Positions 15,878-25,331 are shown, counted from the stretch's first letter. The stretch is DNA of 64,000 nucleotides from Lysobacterales bacterium 15-68-25 (GCA_002279065.1 NCKB01000001.1:248001-312000), one strand, 5' to 3'. Notes: generated from the sequence alone by a model not told the origin. Made by a program: numbers and translations.

Positions 15878-17584
15878 ATGCGCCAACGTCTGCTTCCCCT
15901 GTGCCTGCTGCTTGCCCTGGGCGGTTGCTCGGCCTCCCACGAGGACGCCGCGACGCAGGCTGTCACGCCCGCTCCCGCCCAGCAGCACGCCCCGGTGGCG
16001 ACGACGGCATCCGCCGCGGCGCCGCCGATCGAGGCGAACGTGCGCCGGCACCTGGCCGACTACGCCACGGTCAAGCTCACCGCCGACCTGTCCGGCCTGG
16101 ATGCGAACCAGAAGAAGATGCTCGGGCTGCTGATCGACGCTGCGGATGTCACCAACGCGATCTACTGGCGCCAGTCGTGGGGCGAAAAGGATGCCCTGCT
16201 GGCGAAGATCGCCGATCCGGACGTGCGTGCCTTCGCCGAGCTCAACTACGGGCCGTGGGACCGGCTGGACAACGACCGGCCGTTCGTCGCCGGCGTCGGC
16301 CCCCGCCCGGCGGGTGCGCAGTTCTACCCGGCCAACATGAGCAAGGCCGAGTTCGAACAGGCCGATCTGAAGGACAAGGCCTCGCTGTACACCCTGCTGC
16401 GTCGCGATGACGCCGGAAAGCTCCAGACCGTGCCCTATCACGTCGCCTACAAGGCCGAGCTGGACAAGGCGGCGGACCTGCTGCGCCAGGCGTCGAAGCT
16501 GGTCGTCGACAAGGGCTTCGCGCATTACCTGACGATGCGCGCCGATGCGCTGCAGAGCGACGACTACCAACCCAGCGACTTCGCCTGGATGGACATGAAG
16601 ACCAATCCGGTCGACATCGTGATCGGCCCGATCGAGACCTACGAGGACCAGCTGTTCGGCTACAAGGCCAGCTACGAGAGCTACGTGCTGGTGAAGGACC
16701 AGGCCTGGAGCGCCAAGCTCGCGCGTTTCGCCAGATACCTGCCCGAATTGCAGCGCGAGCTGCCGGTGGCGGACAAGTACAAGGCCGAAACGCCCGGTTC
16801 GGACGCGGACCTCAATGCCTACTTCGCCGTGTACTACGCCGGCGACGCCAACGTCGGCGCCAAGACCATCGCGATCAACCTGCCCAACGACGAGCAGGTG
16901 CAGCTGAAGAAGGGCACCCGCCGGCTGCAGCTGGAAAACGTGATGAAGGCGAAGTTCGACACCATCATGCTGCCGATCGCCAAGGCGCTGATCGCCGAGG
17001 ACCAGCAGAAGAACCTCACCTTCGATGCGTTCTTCCAGAACACCATGTTCCACGAAGTGGCGCACGGCCTCGGCATCAAGAACACGCTGGACGGCAGGGG
17101 CACCGTGCGCGAGGCGCTGAAGGACCAGGCCTCCAGCTTCGAGGAGGGCAAGGCCGACGTGCTGGGCCTGTACATGGTCACCAAGCTGGCCGACAAGGGC
17201 GAGCTGGACAAGTCGAAGCTGATGGACAACTACGTCACCTTCCTTGCCGGCATCCTCCGTTCGGTGCGCTTCGGCGCCAGCGACGCGCATGCCAAGGCGA
17301 ACATGGTGCGCTTCAACTTCTTCCAGCAGGAGGGCGCGTTCAGCCGCGACCCGGCCACCGGCCGCTATCGCGTGGACTTCGACAAGATGACCGCGGCGAT
17401 GGACAAGCTCTCGGCGAAGCTGCTCACCATCCAGGGCGACGGCGACTACGCCGCGGCCAAGGCGCTCACCGATTCGATGGGCCAGGTCGGCCCCACTCTC
17501 GCCGCCGACCTGAAGAAGCTCGATGCCGCACATATTCCGGTGGATATCCGCTTCGAGCAGGGCAAGGACGTGCTTGGGCTGTAA
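15878..17584 (+). CDS. M49-like zinc peptidase (DPP III-related) lipoprotein
   Basis: This 568-residue protein has a lipoprotein signal (MRQRLLPLCLLLALGGC, lipobox LGGC at 14-17), so it is probably anchored in a membrane of the periplasm. A zinc-binding HEVAHGLG (His392, Glu393, His396) and a downstream EEGKAD (from Glu422) fit the peptidase M49 relatives of dipeptidyl peptidase III. Bacterial members use this compact motif instead of the eukaryotic HELLGH. The likely activity is release of dipeptides or other peptide hydrolysis. It stands alone after the Nat operon. Confidence 0.82.
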   Translation: MRQRLLPLCLLLALGGCSASHEDAATQAVTPAPAQQHAPVATTASAAAPPIEANVRRHLADYATVKLTADLSGLDANQKKMLGLLIDAADVTNAIYWRQSWGEKDALLAKIADPDVRAFAELNYGPWDRLDNDRPFVAGVGPRPAGAQFYPANMSKAEFEQADLKDKASLYTLLRRDDAGKLQTVPYHVAYKAELDKAADLLRQASKLVVDKGFAHYLTMRADALQSDDYQPSDFAWMDMKTNPVDIVIGPIETYEDQLFGYKASYESYVLVKDQAWSAKLARFARYLPELQRELPVADKYKAETPGSDADLNAYFAVYYAGDANVGAKTIAINLPNDEQVQLKKGTRRLQLENVMKAKFDTIMLPIAKALIAEDQQKNLTFDAFFQNTMFHEVAHGLGIKNTLDGRGTVREALKDQASSFEEGKADVLGLYMVTKLADKGELDKSKLMDNYVTFLAGILRSVRFGASDAHAKANMVRFNFFQQEGAFSRDPATGRYRVDFDKMTAAMDKLSAKLLTIQGDGDYAAAKALTDSMGQVGPTLAADLKKLDAAHIPVDIRFEQGKDVLGL

Positions 17585-17588
17585 CGGC

Positions 17589-17773
17589 GAGAAGTGAGTG
17601 GAGAGGAGTGAGAGCAGGGCCGCATCGCGTCGATCGGACGCATGCCCGCTCTTCATGCACGGTCGGATCGACCGAGAGCAGGGTGTAAAGGAGTGTCGAT
17701 GCGAGCGGGAGCCTTTGCTTCCCGCTCACTTCTCACTCCTCTTCACTCACTCCTCGCTCGTTCCCTCACTCCT
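17589..17773. repeat. GAGTGAG inverted-arm intergenic element, copy B
   Basis: The purine arm is at 17589-17617 (GAAGTGAGTGGAGAGGAGTG) and the pyrimidine arm at 17721-17773. They enclose about 103 bp with no gene. The far arm runs into the 3' end of the minus-strand alpha/beta hydrolase: its stop codon TGA is part of a GGAGTGAGG unit, so the element borders or created the C-terminus. This covers the whole spacer. Confidence 0.7.
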
Positions 17774-18617
17774 GACCCAAAGCCCACTCCGCTACCGCCT
17801 CCGCATGCTCCAGATGCAGGTGGTGTCCGCCCGTCATGTGGGACACGCGGATGTCGCGCACGCAGGCGGCGCGCCGCTGCATCGGCCCGCTGGGCAGGTA
17901 GGAGGTGGCCGGCTCGGCCAGCAGCAGGCGGGTCGGCGCCTCGATCCCCGCGAGCAGGGCGTGGACCTGGCTTTCGGCCAGGCGCATCGGGGTGAGGCGG
18001 TTGATCCGCGGATCGCTGCGCCATTGCCAGCCGCCGTCGACCGTGCGCACGGCACGTTCGATGATCGGCCGCGCCTGGTCGGCCGGCAGGCCGGTGGCCA
18101 GGGTGCGCGCGCTGATCGCCTGGTCGATGCTGGCGAAAGTGCGCAGGCGCTTGCCGTTCGGCTCGGTGGCCAGCGCATCGCGGAATCGCTGCAGGGTGTG
18201 CGTGCCGTCATCGCCGAGCAGGCCCAGGCCCTCGATCAGCCACAGCCGGTCGATCCGCTCCGGCCGCGCCGCGGCGACCATCGAGGCGATGCCGGCGCCG
18301 AGCGAATGACCGAGCAGGGTGTAGCGCGCCAGTTCCAGCGCATCGGCCGCGGCGAGCACGGCGCGCACGTATTCTGGCCAGTGGTAGCTGGCACCCTCCG
18401 CCAGGTGATCGGAGTGCCCGTGGCCGGGCAGGTCCAGCGCGATCACGTGATGGTACGCGGCCAGGCGCGGCGCCAGCCGGGCGAAGCTGCCGGCGTTGTC
18501 CAGCCAGCCGTGCAGGGCGAGCAGCGGCGGCAGGCGCTCGCCGCCCCAGCACTGGGCAGCGAGGGAAAGCGCGGGCAGGGTGATGCGCCGTTCGCGCGGC
18601 AGTCCGGCAACGCTCAT
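17766..18617 (-). CDS. Alpha/beta hydrolase fold protein
   Basis: This 283-residue protein starts at ATG 18617. It has LALHGWLDNAGSF (oxyanion region), DLPGHGHSDH, the nucleophile elbow GHSLGAGIAS, and a C-terminal HHLHLEH containing the histidine. It resembles serine-hydrolase-like (SERHL/MhpC-type) alpha/beta hydrolases. Its start overlaps the ferrochelatase stop (ATGA), so the two are co-translated. Substrate unknown. The stop codon lies inside the GAGTGAG repeat. Confidence 0.85.
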   Translation of the reverse strand: MSVAGLPRERRITLPALSLAAQCWGGERLPPLLALHGWLDNAGSFARLAPRLAAYHHVIALDLPGHGHSDHLAEGASYHWPEYVRAVLAAADALELARYTLLGHSLGAGIASMVAAARPERIDRLWLIEGLGLLGDDGTHTLQRFRDALATEPNGKRLRTFASIDQAISARTLATGLPADQARPIIERAVRTVDGGWQWRSDPRINRLTPMRLAESQVHALLAGIEAPTRLLLAEPATSYLPSGPMQRRAACVRDIRVSHMTGGHHLHLEHAEAVAEWALGQE

Positions 18618-19732
18618 CCGGTGCGGCCACCCATCGCGTCGGCGCGGGCCTTGGCCGCGTTCTGGCGCAGCAGCGCCGCCTTGGCGTCGTAGTCCGGGGC
18701 GAATTCCGGCCAGCCCTGCGCGTGGCGCAGCACCAGCGCGGCGATCGCCTTCACCTGGTCCGGCGAATCGTTGAGGGCGGGGATGTAGCGCAGGTCGGTG
18801 CCGCCGGCGGCGAGGAAGAACTCGCGGTTCTGCATCGCGATCTCCTCCAGCGTCTCCAGGCAGTCCACGGCGAAGCCGGGCGAGATCACGTCCAGCTTCT
18901 TCACGCCGTCCTTCGCCAGCCGCTTCACCGTCTCGTCGGTGTACGGGTGCAGCCAGCGTTCGCGGCCCACCCGCGACTGGAAGCTCACCGTCAGCGCATC
19001 GCCATCCAGTCCCAGCCGCTCGCGCAGCAGGCGCGCGGTGGCGTGGCACTGGCAGAAGTACGGGTCGCCAGCGCGCAGGTAGCGCTCGGGGATGCCGTGG
19101 AAGGACAGCAGCAGCCTGTCGCCGCGGCCGCGCTCGGCCCAGAACGCCTCGATGCGGCGCGCCAGTGCGTCGATGTGCTCGGGCTGGTCGTGGTAGTCGT
19201 TGACCAGTCGCAGCTCGGGCGGCCAGCGAAGCGCCTTGAGCGTGTCGGCCACCGCGTCGATCACCGACCCGGTGGAGGTCGCGGAATATTGCGGATACAG
19301 CGGCAGCACCAGCAGGCGGCGGACGCCCTCGCGCTGCATCGCCTCGATCCGTTCGCGCACCGAAGGCCGGCCGTAGCGCATCGCCAGGTCCACCCGTACC
19401 GGCCCGGGCAGCCGGCCGGCCAGTTCCGACTGCAGCGCGCGCGCCAGCCGCTCGCTGCCGGTGCGCAGCGGCGAACCGTGCTCGGTCCAGATGCGTGCGT
19501 AGGCGTGCGCCGAGCGCTTGGGCCGCACCCGCAGGATGACCCCGTGCAGGATCAGCCACCACAGCCAGCGCGGGTACTCGATCACCCGGGGGTCGCCAAG
19601 GAATTCCGCCAGGTAGGGGCGCAGCGCCGCCGCAGTGGGCGCTTCCGGTGTGCCAAGGTTCACCAGCAATACGCCAGCCTTGGGCGGCTGGTCGTGGGCG
19701 TATCCGGCCAGGCCGGTATAGTTGCGGCTCAT
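18614..19732 (-). CDS. hemH: Ferrochelatase HemH
   Basis: This 372-residue enzyme inserts ferrous iron into protoporphyrin IX, the last step of haem synthesis, at the cytoplasmic membrane face. It contains GVLLVNLGTPEAPT, the active-site histidine in LLLSFHGIPERY, and the C-terminal signature SPGFAVDCLETLEEIAM with the conserved glutamate. The start at ATG 19732 (MSRNYTGLAG) is slightly upstream of the conserved core and lacks a strong Shine-Dalgarno. It is coupled to the alpha/beta hydrolase by a 4-nt overlap. Confidence 0.95.
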   Translation of the reverse strand: MSRNYTGLAGYAHDQPPKAGVLLVNLGTPEAPTAAALRPYLAEFLGDPRVIEYPRWLWWLILHGVILRVRPKRSAHAYARIWTEHGSPLRTGSERLARALQSELAGRLPGPVRVDLAMRYGRPSVRERIEAMQREGVRRLLVLPLYPQYSATSTGSVIDAVADTLKALRWPPELRLVNDYHDQPEHIDALARRIEAFWAERGRGDRLLLSFHGIPERYLRAGDPYFCQCHATARLLRERLGLDGDALTVSFQSRVGRERWLHPYTDETVKRLAKDGVKKLDVISPGFAVDCLETLEEIAMQNREFFLAAGGTDLRYIPALNDSPDQVKAIAALVLRHAQGWPEFAPDYDAKAALLRQNAAKARADAMGGRTG

Positions 19733-19850
19733 GTGCGTCGGTGTCGGTCTGGAAGAGGCCGTCCAGTCTGCCACAGGGCCGGCTCCGGCCCGCCAGGTCC
19801 GCGACCGCACGATCGCCACCCCAACCTTCAAGAAACTGCGGAGCCACCCC

Positions 19851-20540
19851 ATGCTGAAAGCTTCCCTGCGTCGATGGTCGCTGCTTGCCCTGGTCCTGCT
19901 GTTGCCGGCGATGGCCGTGCGCGCAGAGGACGCCCCGCTGGACCGCGCGCACAACGCCGTGCGCGTGCTCAACGAGATCATGCAGGCGCCGGACAAGGCG
20001 ATTCCCCAGGACCTGCTGCGTGACGCCCGCGCCATCGCGGTGATCCCGGACATGGTCAAGGCCGGTTTCATCTTCGGCGGCCGCCGCGGCGAGGGGCTGA
20101 TCTCGGTGAAGACCCGTGACGGCACCTGGTCCAATCCCAGCTACATCACCATGACCGGCGGCAGCATCGGCTTCCAGGCCGGCGTGTCGTCCACCGACGT
20201 GATCCTGGTGTTCCGCACCCAGCGCGGCGTCGATTCCATCGTCAACGGCAAGTTCACCCTCGGCGCGGACGCCTCGGCCGCGGCCGGCCCGGTCGGCCGC
20301 ACCGCCAGCGCCTCCACCGACAGCCAGATGAAAGCGGAGATCTACTCCTATTCGCGCTCGCGTGGCCTGTTTGCCGGAGTGGCGCTGGACGGCTCCGTGC
20401 TGCGCATCGACTACGATGCCAACGCCGCGGTGTACGGCGCCGGCATCACTCCGCGGCGCATCTTCGAGGGCGGGGTGAGCAACGTGCCCGGTCCGGTGGT
20501 CGATTTCCGCGACCGCCTGGAGGAGTACACTTCCCGCTGA
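19851..20540 (+). CDS. Ysc84/SH3YL1-family lipid-binding protein, secreted
   Basis: This 229-residue protein starts at ATG 19851. It has a signal peptide (residues 1-24, ending VRA) and the Ysc84 domain, with [27 protein letters not shown] and [19 protein letters not shown]. In eukaryotes this domain binds phosphoinositides; in bacteria the proteins are exported and of unknown role. It is divergent from hemH and 64 nt upstream of tatA, with a hairpin in between. Confidence 0.85.
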   Translation: MLKASLRRWSLLALVLLLPAMAVRAEDAPLDRAHNAVRVLNEIMQAPDKAIPQDLLRDARAIAVIPDMVKAGFIFGGRRGEGLISVKTRDGTWSNPSYITMTGGSIGFQAGVSSTDVILVFRTQRGVDSIVNGKFTLGADASAAAGPVGRTASASTDSQMKAEIYSYSRSRGLFAGVALDGSVLRIDYDANAAVYGAGITPRRIFEGGVSNVPGPVVDFRDRLEEYTSR

Positions 20541-20551
20541 TCGGATGGCGC

Positions 20552-20570
20552 GACCCCGCCCCGCGGGGTC
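20552..20570 (+). terminator. GC hairpin between the Ysc84 gene and tatA
   Basis: A perfect 8-bp stem, GACCCCGC-CCC-GCGGGGTC (three-base loop), starts 12 nt after the stop. A weak T-rich stretch (TTCGGTTTCC) follows about 15 nt later. It may be a terminator or attenuator ahead of tatABC. Confidence 0.45.
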
Positions 20571-20604
20571 CGCCCTCCCACCGGTTCGGTTTCCTGAGGA
20601 CATC

Positions 20605-20844
20605 ATGAGCATCTGGCATCTCATCATCCTGCTTATCGTGGTCGTGGTGATTTTCGGCACCGGCAAGCTGCGCAACGTCGGTTCCGACCTCGGCGGTGCG
20701 ATCCGCGATTTCAAGAAAGGCCTGAACGGCGACGAGGATGAGGAAGCCAAGCGCAAGCAGGAAGCCGAGCGCCTGCAGGCCGACCCGCCGCCGTCGCCCA
20801 CCGGCACCACGCAGAGTCAGCGCGACTCCAGCGACGCCAAGTAA
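20605..20844 (+). CDS. tatA: Sec-independent protein translocase TatA
   Basis: This 79-residue protein starts at ATG 20605 with GAGGA upstream. A single N-terminal helix, [19 protein letters not shown], contains the FGTGKL hinge of TatA. An amphipathic helix (IRDFKKGLN) and a charged, disordered tail follow. It multimerises to form the passage for folded twin-arginine substrates. First of tatABC. Confidence 0.95.
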   Translation: MSIWHLIILLIVVVVIFGTGKLRNVGSDLGGAIRDFKKGLNGDEDEEAKRKQEAERLQADPPPSPTGTTQSQRDSSDAK

Positions 20845-20865
20845 GCACGTCGACGGCGTGCGGCC

Positions 20866-21294
20866 ATGATCGAGATCAGCTTCGGCAAGCTGCTGCTGCT
20901 GGCCGTCATCGCGTTGATCGTGCTCGGACCGGAGAAGCTGCCGGTGGCCGCGCGTACCGCCGGCACCCTGCTGCGCCGGCTGCGATCGGGCTGGGACAGC
21001 GTGCGCGCCGAGGTCGAGCGCGAGTTGCAGGTGGAAGAGATCCGCCGCGCCGCCCGCGAAGCCGCCGCGCAGGCCGAGGCCGCCCAGGCCAGGCTCGATG
21101 AGGTGCAGGCGAAGGTCGACGAGGCCGCGCGCCAGGCCGGGAAGGTCGCCTCGGCGGACGTCTCGACGCTGGCCGACGCCCCCGCGCCGGCTTCCGCGCC
21201 CGCCGCGCCGGACGGGCCGGCGCTGATGACCGGCAAGCCCAAGGACGATCCGTCCACTCCGCCACAGGACGAGGTGCCGCGTGGCCAAGGCTGA
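20866..21294 (+). CDS. tatB: Sec-independent protein translocase TatB
   Basis: This 142-residue protein has an N-terminal helix with the TatB-type motif ALIVLGPEKLP (residues 16-26), an amphipathic helix, and a long Ala/Glu-rich coiled region with a proline-rich tail. It forms the receptor complex with TatC. It lies 21 nt after tatA, and its end overlaps tatC by 14 nt. Confidence 0.95.
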   Translation: MIEISFGKLLLLAVIALIVLGPEKLPVAARTAGTLLRRLRSGWDSVRAEVERELQVEEIRRAAREAAAQAEAAQARLDEVQAKVDEAARQAGKVASADVSTLADAPAPASAPAAPDGPALMTGKPKDDPSTPPQDEVPRGQG

Positions 21295-22051
21295 CGAATC
21301 CATCGACCTCGAGCAGGGCCTGTTCTCGCACCTGCTGGAGCTGCGCACGCGCATCGTGCGCGCCAGCGTCACCGTGCTGCTGGTGCTACTGGCGCTGGTG
21401 CCGCTGGCCAACCGCCTGTACACCGAGCTGGCCGCGCCGCTGGTGGCGCGGCTGCCGCACGGCGCGCACCTGATCGCCACCGAAGTGGCCAGCCCGTTCG
21501 TGACGCCGCTGAAGCTGGCGTTCTACGCGGCGCTGTTCATCTCCATGCCGATGATCCTGTACCAGCTGTGGGCCTTCGTCAGCCCGGGCCTGTACAAGCA
21601 CGAGAAGCGGCTGGCGCGGCCGCTGCTGGGCGCGGCGCTGGTGCTGTTCTACATGGGCTGCGCGTTCGCCTACTTCCTGGTGCTGCCGGCGGCGTTCCGC
21701 TTCCTTGCCGCGGTGACGCCCGAGGGGGTGGAGATGATGACCGACATCAGCCACTACCTCGATTTCGTGATGCTGATGTTCTTCGCCTTCGGCCTGTGCT
21801 TCGAGGTGCCGGTGGCGGTGGTGATCCTGGCCGCGATCGGCCTGGTGAGCCTGGAGAAGCTGCGCAGCGGTCGCCGCTTCGCGATCGTCGGCGCGTTCAC
21901 CGTTGCGGCCTTCATCACGCCGCCGGACATCACCTCGATGATCATGCTGGCGGTGCCGATGTGCCTGCTCTACGAGCTGGGCATCCTGGCCGTGGCCTGG
22001 CTGCTCAAGCCGCAGCCGAAGCCACAGCCGCCGGCCGACAAGGCGGCCTGA
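21281..22051 (+). CDS. tatC: Sec-independent protein translocase TatC
   Basis: This 256-residue inner membrane protein has six helices and starts at GTG 21281 inside the tatB coding sequence. FSHLLELRTRIVRA is the conserved N-terminal signature, and PFVTPLKLAFYAALFISMP follows. It recognises the twin-arginine signal. The usual conserved glutamate after the third helix region is present in FAFGLCFEVP. Confidence 0.95.
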   Translation: MAKADESIDLEQGLFSHLLELRTRIVRASVTVLLVLLALVPLANRLYTELAAPLVARLPHGAHLIATEVASPFVTPLKLAFYAALFISMPMILYQLWAFVSPGLYKHEKRLARPLLGAALVLFYMGCAFAYFLVLPAAFRFLAAVTPEGVEMMTDISHYLDFVMLMFFAFGLCFEVPVAVVILAAIGLVSLEKLRSGRRFAIVGAFTVAAFITPPDITSMIMLAVPMCLLYELGILAVAWLLKPQPKPQPPADKAA

Positions 22052-22055
22052 TCGC

Positions 22056-22523
22056 ATGCATCCGCGTGCGGCGCAGCTGATCGGACAGCTGGCGCTCGTG
22101 CCGCACATCGAGGGCGGGCACTTCCGTCGTTTCCATACCACCGAGGCGCCCGCGGGCGGGCGCCCGGCGCTCAGCGCGATCCACTTCCTGCTCGCCGCTG
22201 GCGAGCAGAGCGCATGGCACCGGGTGGACGCCGACGAGGCCTGGCATTTCGTCGAGGGCGATCCACTGGAACTGCTGGTGTACCACGCGGCAGGGGGCCG
22301 GCTGGAGCGCATCCGGCTGGGGCCGCTCGGCCATGGGGGCGGCGCGACCGGCCCGGTGCACGTGGTGCCTGCCGGTGCCTGGCAGGCGGCCCGGCCGCTC
22401 GGCGACTATGCCCTGTGCACCTGCATGGTGGCACCGGCCTTCGAGTTCCCGGGGTTCACCCTGCTCGACGAACCGGTGCTGGCTGAGCGGCTCAGCCGGC
22501 TGGCGCCGCAGATCCGGCGCTGA
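22056..22523 (+). CDS. Cupin domain protein, DUF985 family
   Basis: This 155-residue single-domain cupin begins 5 nt after tatC and is probably in the same transcript. It contains EGGHFRRFH, SAIHFLLAAGEQSAWHRVDADEAWHFVEG, and the C-terminal VAPAFEFPGFTLL, which are the marks of the DUF985/Cupin_5 group (YML079-like). The cupin histidines and glutamate suggest metal or small-ligand binding. The physiological role is not known. Confidence 0.85.
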   Translation: MHPRAAQLIGQLALVPHIEGGHFRRFHTTEAPAGGRPALSAIHFLLAAGEQSAWHRVDADEAWHFVEGDPLELLVYHAAGGRLERIRLGPLGHGGGATGPVHVVPAGAWQAARPLGDYALCTCMVAPAFEFPGFTLLDEPVLAERLSRLAPQIRR

Positions 22524-22533
22524 CCGGCGGCGC

Positions 22534-23880
22534 TCAGCGTGTCGTGGACGGTACGGCGGGCCGGTTCAGCGCCAGCCCCTTGAGCACGTTCATCGCCTGC
22601 GACAGGGCGTAGTCCTGGGTCGCCAGCTTGGCGTTCTCGGCGCTGCCGTCGTTGTTGATGTTCTTGCCGCTGTTGCCGTCCTCGTTGGCAAGGTGATGGC
22701 TGAGGTCCGCTTCGGAGGTGATCAGCTGCGGCGCGCTGTCGGCTTTGCGCACCGTGAGGTCGGCCAGCGCGATGTCCGGCTTGATGCCCTCGGCCTGGAT
22801 CGAGGTACCGTTGGGCGTGTAGTAGCGTGCCGTGGTGATCTTCACGGCGTGATCGGCGTCCAGCGGCAGCACGGTCTGCACCACGCCCTTGCCGAAGGTG
22901 CGGCGGCCGACGATCAGCGCGCGGTGGTTGTCCTTCAGTGCGCCGGAGACGATCTCGGCGGCCGAGGCCGTGCCGTTGTCCACCAGCACCACCATCGGCG
23001 CGCCCTTGAGCAGGTCGCCCGGGTGGGCGCTGAAATCCATGTTGGCGTCGGCCAGCCGGCCCTTGGTGGTGACGATGGTGCCGGCGTCGAGGAAGTCGTC
23101 GCTGACCGCCACGGCCGAGGTGAGCAGACCGCCGGGGTTGGAGCGCAGGTCGAGGATCGCGCCCTTCGGCTGGCCGTGCTTGGCGATCAGCGCGCCGAGC
23201 TTCTTTTCCAGGTCCGGTGCGGTGTCCTCCTGGAACTGGCTGATGCGGATGTAGGCGTAGCCGGGTTCGATCTCTCGGGTGCGCACGCTCGGCACGGAGA
23301 TCTTCTCGCGCACCAGCGGCAGGTCGATCAGCTTGTCGCTGTTCTCGTGCACGATGGTGAGGGTGATCTTGCTGCCGGGATCGCCGCGCAGGTCCTTGAA
23401 CATGGCATCGACGTTCTCGTCGGTGACCGGCTTGCCGTCGACCTTGACGATGGTGTCGCCCGGCTTGATTCCGGCGCGTGAAGCAGGGGTATCGTCGATC
23501 GGCGAGACGATGCGCAGCGTGCCGCCGTCCTCGATCACCTCGATGCCCAGGCCGCTGTAGGCACCGGTGGTGTCCTCGTTGAGCTCGGCCAGACCCTCTT
23601 TGTCCAGGTACTCGCTGTGCGGGTCGAGCCCGGCCAGCATGCCGGTGATCGCCGCCTTCATCAGCGTCTTGTTGTCCACCTTCTCCACGTAGGCCTGGCG
23701 CACCACCTCGTAGACCCGGCTGAAATTGCGGATGTCCTGCAGGTCGACCGGATCGCTGCCGGCGGACGAGCCGGCCGTCGCCGGGGCGTCGCTGCTGGCG
23801 GCCCCGGCCGGGACCGCCTGGCCCCAGGCGGTCGGGGCGAGCAGCAGCAGGGCGATCAGGCCGTAGGAGGAAACACGCAT
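22534..23880 (-). CDS. C-terminal processing peptidase (S41), CtpA-like
   Basis: This 448-residue exported serine protease starts at ATG 23880 with GGAGT upstream. A signal peptide (residues 1-21) leads to an N-terminal helical segment, a PDZ domain (SGLGIEVIEDGGTLRIVSPIDDTPASRAGIKPGDTIV), and the S41 catalytic domain. The nucleophile lies in DNGTASAAEIVSGAL and the general-base lysine in TFGKGVVQTV. It trims C-termini of periplasmic proteins and in relatives controls peptidoglycan hydrolases. It lies 118 nt downstream of envC on the same strand, a common pairing. Confidence 0.9.
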   Translation of the reverse strand: MRVSSYGLIALLLLAPTAWGQAVPAGAASSDAPATAGSSAGSDPVDLQDIRNFSRVYEVVRQAYVEKVDNKTLMKAAITGMLAGLDPHSEYLDKEGLAELNEDTTGAYSGLGIEVIEDGGTLRIVSPIDDTPASRAGIKPGDTIVKVDGKPVTDENVDAMFKDLRGDPGSKITLTIVHENSDKLIDLPLVREKISVPSVRTREIEPGYAYIRISQFQEDTAPDLEKKLGALIAKHGQPKGAILDLRSNPGGLLTSAVAVSDDFLDAGTIVTTKGRLADANMDFSAHPGDLLKGAPMVVLVDNGTASAAEIVSGALKDNHRALIVGRRTFGKGVVQTVLPLDADHAVKITTARYYTPNGTSIQAEGIKPDIALADLTVRKADSAPQLITSEADLSHHLANEDGNSGKNINNDGSAENAKLATQDYALSQAMNVLKGLALNRPAVPSTTR

Positions 23881-23998
23881 CGGGAGACTCCGGACTACCA
23901 AGTAAGGGCGCATCGTGCACCCGGATGGGACCACGAAAGGCTGCAGGAAATTCCGCCCGCCGTCGCGCCAGCTAGCCTGCGCGGCAGCTGGCGCGACG

Positions 23999-25189
23999 TC
24001 AACGATGGCTGGCCAGCCAGCTGCGCGGGTCCACCGGCTTGTTGGCATGGCGCAACTCGAAATAGGCGCCGGTATTGACGCCGGTCGGCGCCATCGCCGT
24101 GCCGACGGCCTCGCCCGCATCCACCGTCTCGCCGACCCGGTGCAGCAGGGTCTCATTGTTGCCGTACATGCTCATCCAGCCGCCGCCGTGATCGAGGATG
24201 ACCAGCATGCCGTAGCCGCGCAGGAAGTTGGCGTAGACGACCCGCCCCTTTGCCACCGCGTGCACCTCGCTGCCGCCGGGCGCGCGGATCAGCACGCCGT
24301 TGCCGTAGCTGTGCACCGCGCCGGGCGCGGGCCAGGGCAGGCTGCCGCGGATGTTTGCCAGCACCGGTGTCCTGCCGCCGCCCGGACCGGTGCGGCCGCC
24401 GTTGTGCCGCTCGGCTTCGCGGGCCGCCTTGTCGATCGCCGCCTGCAGCTTGCTCACGAGGGTGGTGAGCGACTGCTCGTCCTGCTTCAGCGCGGCCAGT
24501 CGCTCGCTCTCGTTGCGGTAGGTGGCATCGATGGCGTCGGCCAGTTTCTTCTGCTCGGCGCGACGGGCCGCCAGCGCCTTCGCCTGCTCGGCCTGCTGCG
24601 CCCGGGTGGCTTCCAGCGCCTGCTGTTCCTGCGTGATCGCGTCCTGCAGCGACTGCAACTTGCCGAGGTCGGCCATCAGTTGCTGCACCCGCTGCACGCG
24701 GTCCTGCTGGAAATACTTCGAATAGGCCAGCGCGCGGGCGATGCGTGCCACGTCCTCGTCGCCGAGCAGCAGGCGCAGGTCGGAGCCCTGGCCGAGCGCG
24801 TAGGTGGCGCGGAGCAGGTCGGCGATCGCCTCCTTCTGCCGGTCGAGCTTGCCTTGCAGATCGGACCGTTGCTGTTGCAACTGTTCCAGATCCTTCTGCT
24901 TGGCGGCGATCTGCTGCTCGGTTTCGCGTACGGCACCCGCCGCGGCAGCCAGCGCCCTGGCCCGGCGGGCCAGCTCCAGATTGATCTTCTCGCGCTCGCT
25001 GGCGGTCTGCTGGCGGCTTTTCGCCAGTTCCTCCATGCGGCTGCGCACGTCATCCAGGCGCCGCTCGGCCTTGGCTTTCTCGGCCGCGCTCTGGCCGCTG
25101 GCGCGGGCCAGGGTGGATGGGGCGGGGAAGGTGGCTAGGCCGGCGACGAGCAGCAGGAGCGGGAGGTGGCGGCGGGCGGGGTTGGGCAT
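23999..25189 (-). CDS. envC: Murein hydrolase activator EnvC
   Basis: This 396-residue protein starts at ATG 25189. It has a signal peptide (residues 1-30), a long coiled coil (about 35-265, EKAKAERRLDDVRSRMEELAKS onward), and a C-terminal LytM/M23 domain. The M23 zinc ligands are missing: the first histidine position reads NGVLIRAP and the HxH site reads YFELRH. This is as expected for EnvC, which activates amidases rather than cutting murein itself. It acts at the division septum. The ctpA-like gene follows. Confidence 0.92.
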   Translation of the reverse strand: MPNPARRHLPLLLLVAGLATFPAPSTLARASGQSAAEKAKAERRLDDVRSRMEELAKSRQQTASEREKINLELARRARALAAAAGAVRETEQQIAAKQKDLEQLQQQRSDLQGKLDRQKEAIADLLRATYALGQGSDLRLLLGDEDVARIARALAYSKYFQQDRVQRVQQLMADLGKLQSLQDAITQEQQALEATRAQQAEQAKALAARRAEQKKLADAIDATYRNESERLAALKQDEQSLTTLVSKLQAAIDKAAREAERHNGGRTGPGGGRTPVLANIRGSLPWPAPGAVHSYGNGVLIRAPGGSEVHAVAKGRVVYANFLRGYGMLVILDHGGGWMSMYGNNETLLHRVGETVDAGEAVGTAMAPTGVNTGAYFELRHANKPVDPRSWLASHR

Positions 25190-25301
25190 GCGGGCGATTA
25201 TCACCGAGCGCCGTGACCGGGGCGAGCCGCTCTGCTGGGCTGTGAACCGGAACACCTTGCGGCAGCCGGACGCGTTTTTCCGTTTAGACGCCCAAATGTC
25301 T

Positions 25302-25331
25302 TTGACGCGGCGCGTCATTTGTGCGTACAGT
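25302..25331 (+). promoter_or_regulatory. Candidate gltBD promoter and leader hairpin
   Basis: TTGACG (25302-25307) and TACAGT (25326-25331) are separated by 18 bp, giving a start near 25338 and a leader of about 90 nt. The leader contains a perfect inverted repeat CTGCGGCGC/GCGCCGCAG (25356-25375). The rest of the 25190-25427 spacer shows no gene. Confidence 0.55.

Noticed and set aside
23999-24300. Loss of M23 zinc ligands in the EnvC LytM domain
   Set aside because: Degenerate LytM sites are normal in EnvC, which activates amidases instead of hydrolysing murein.
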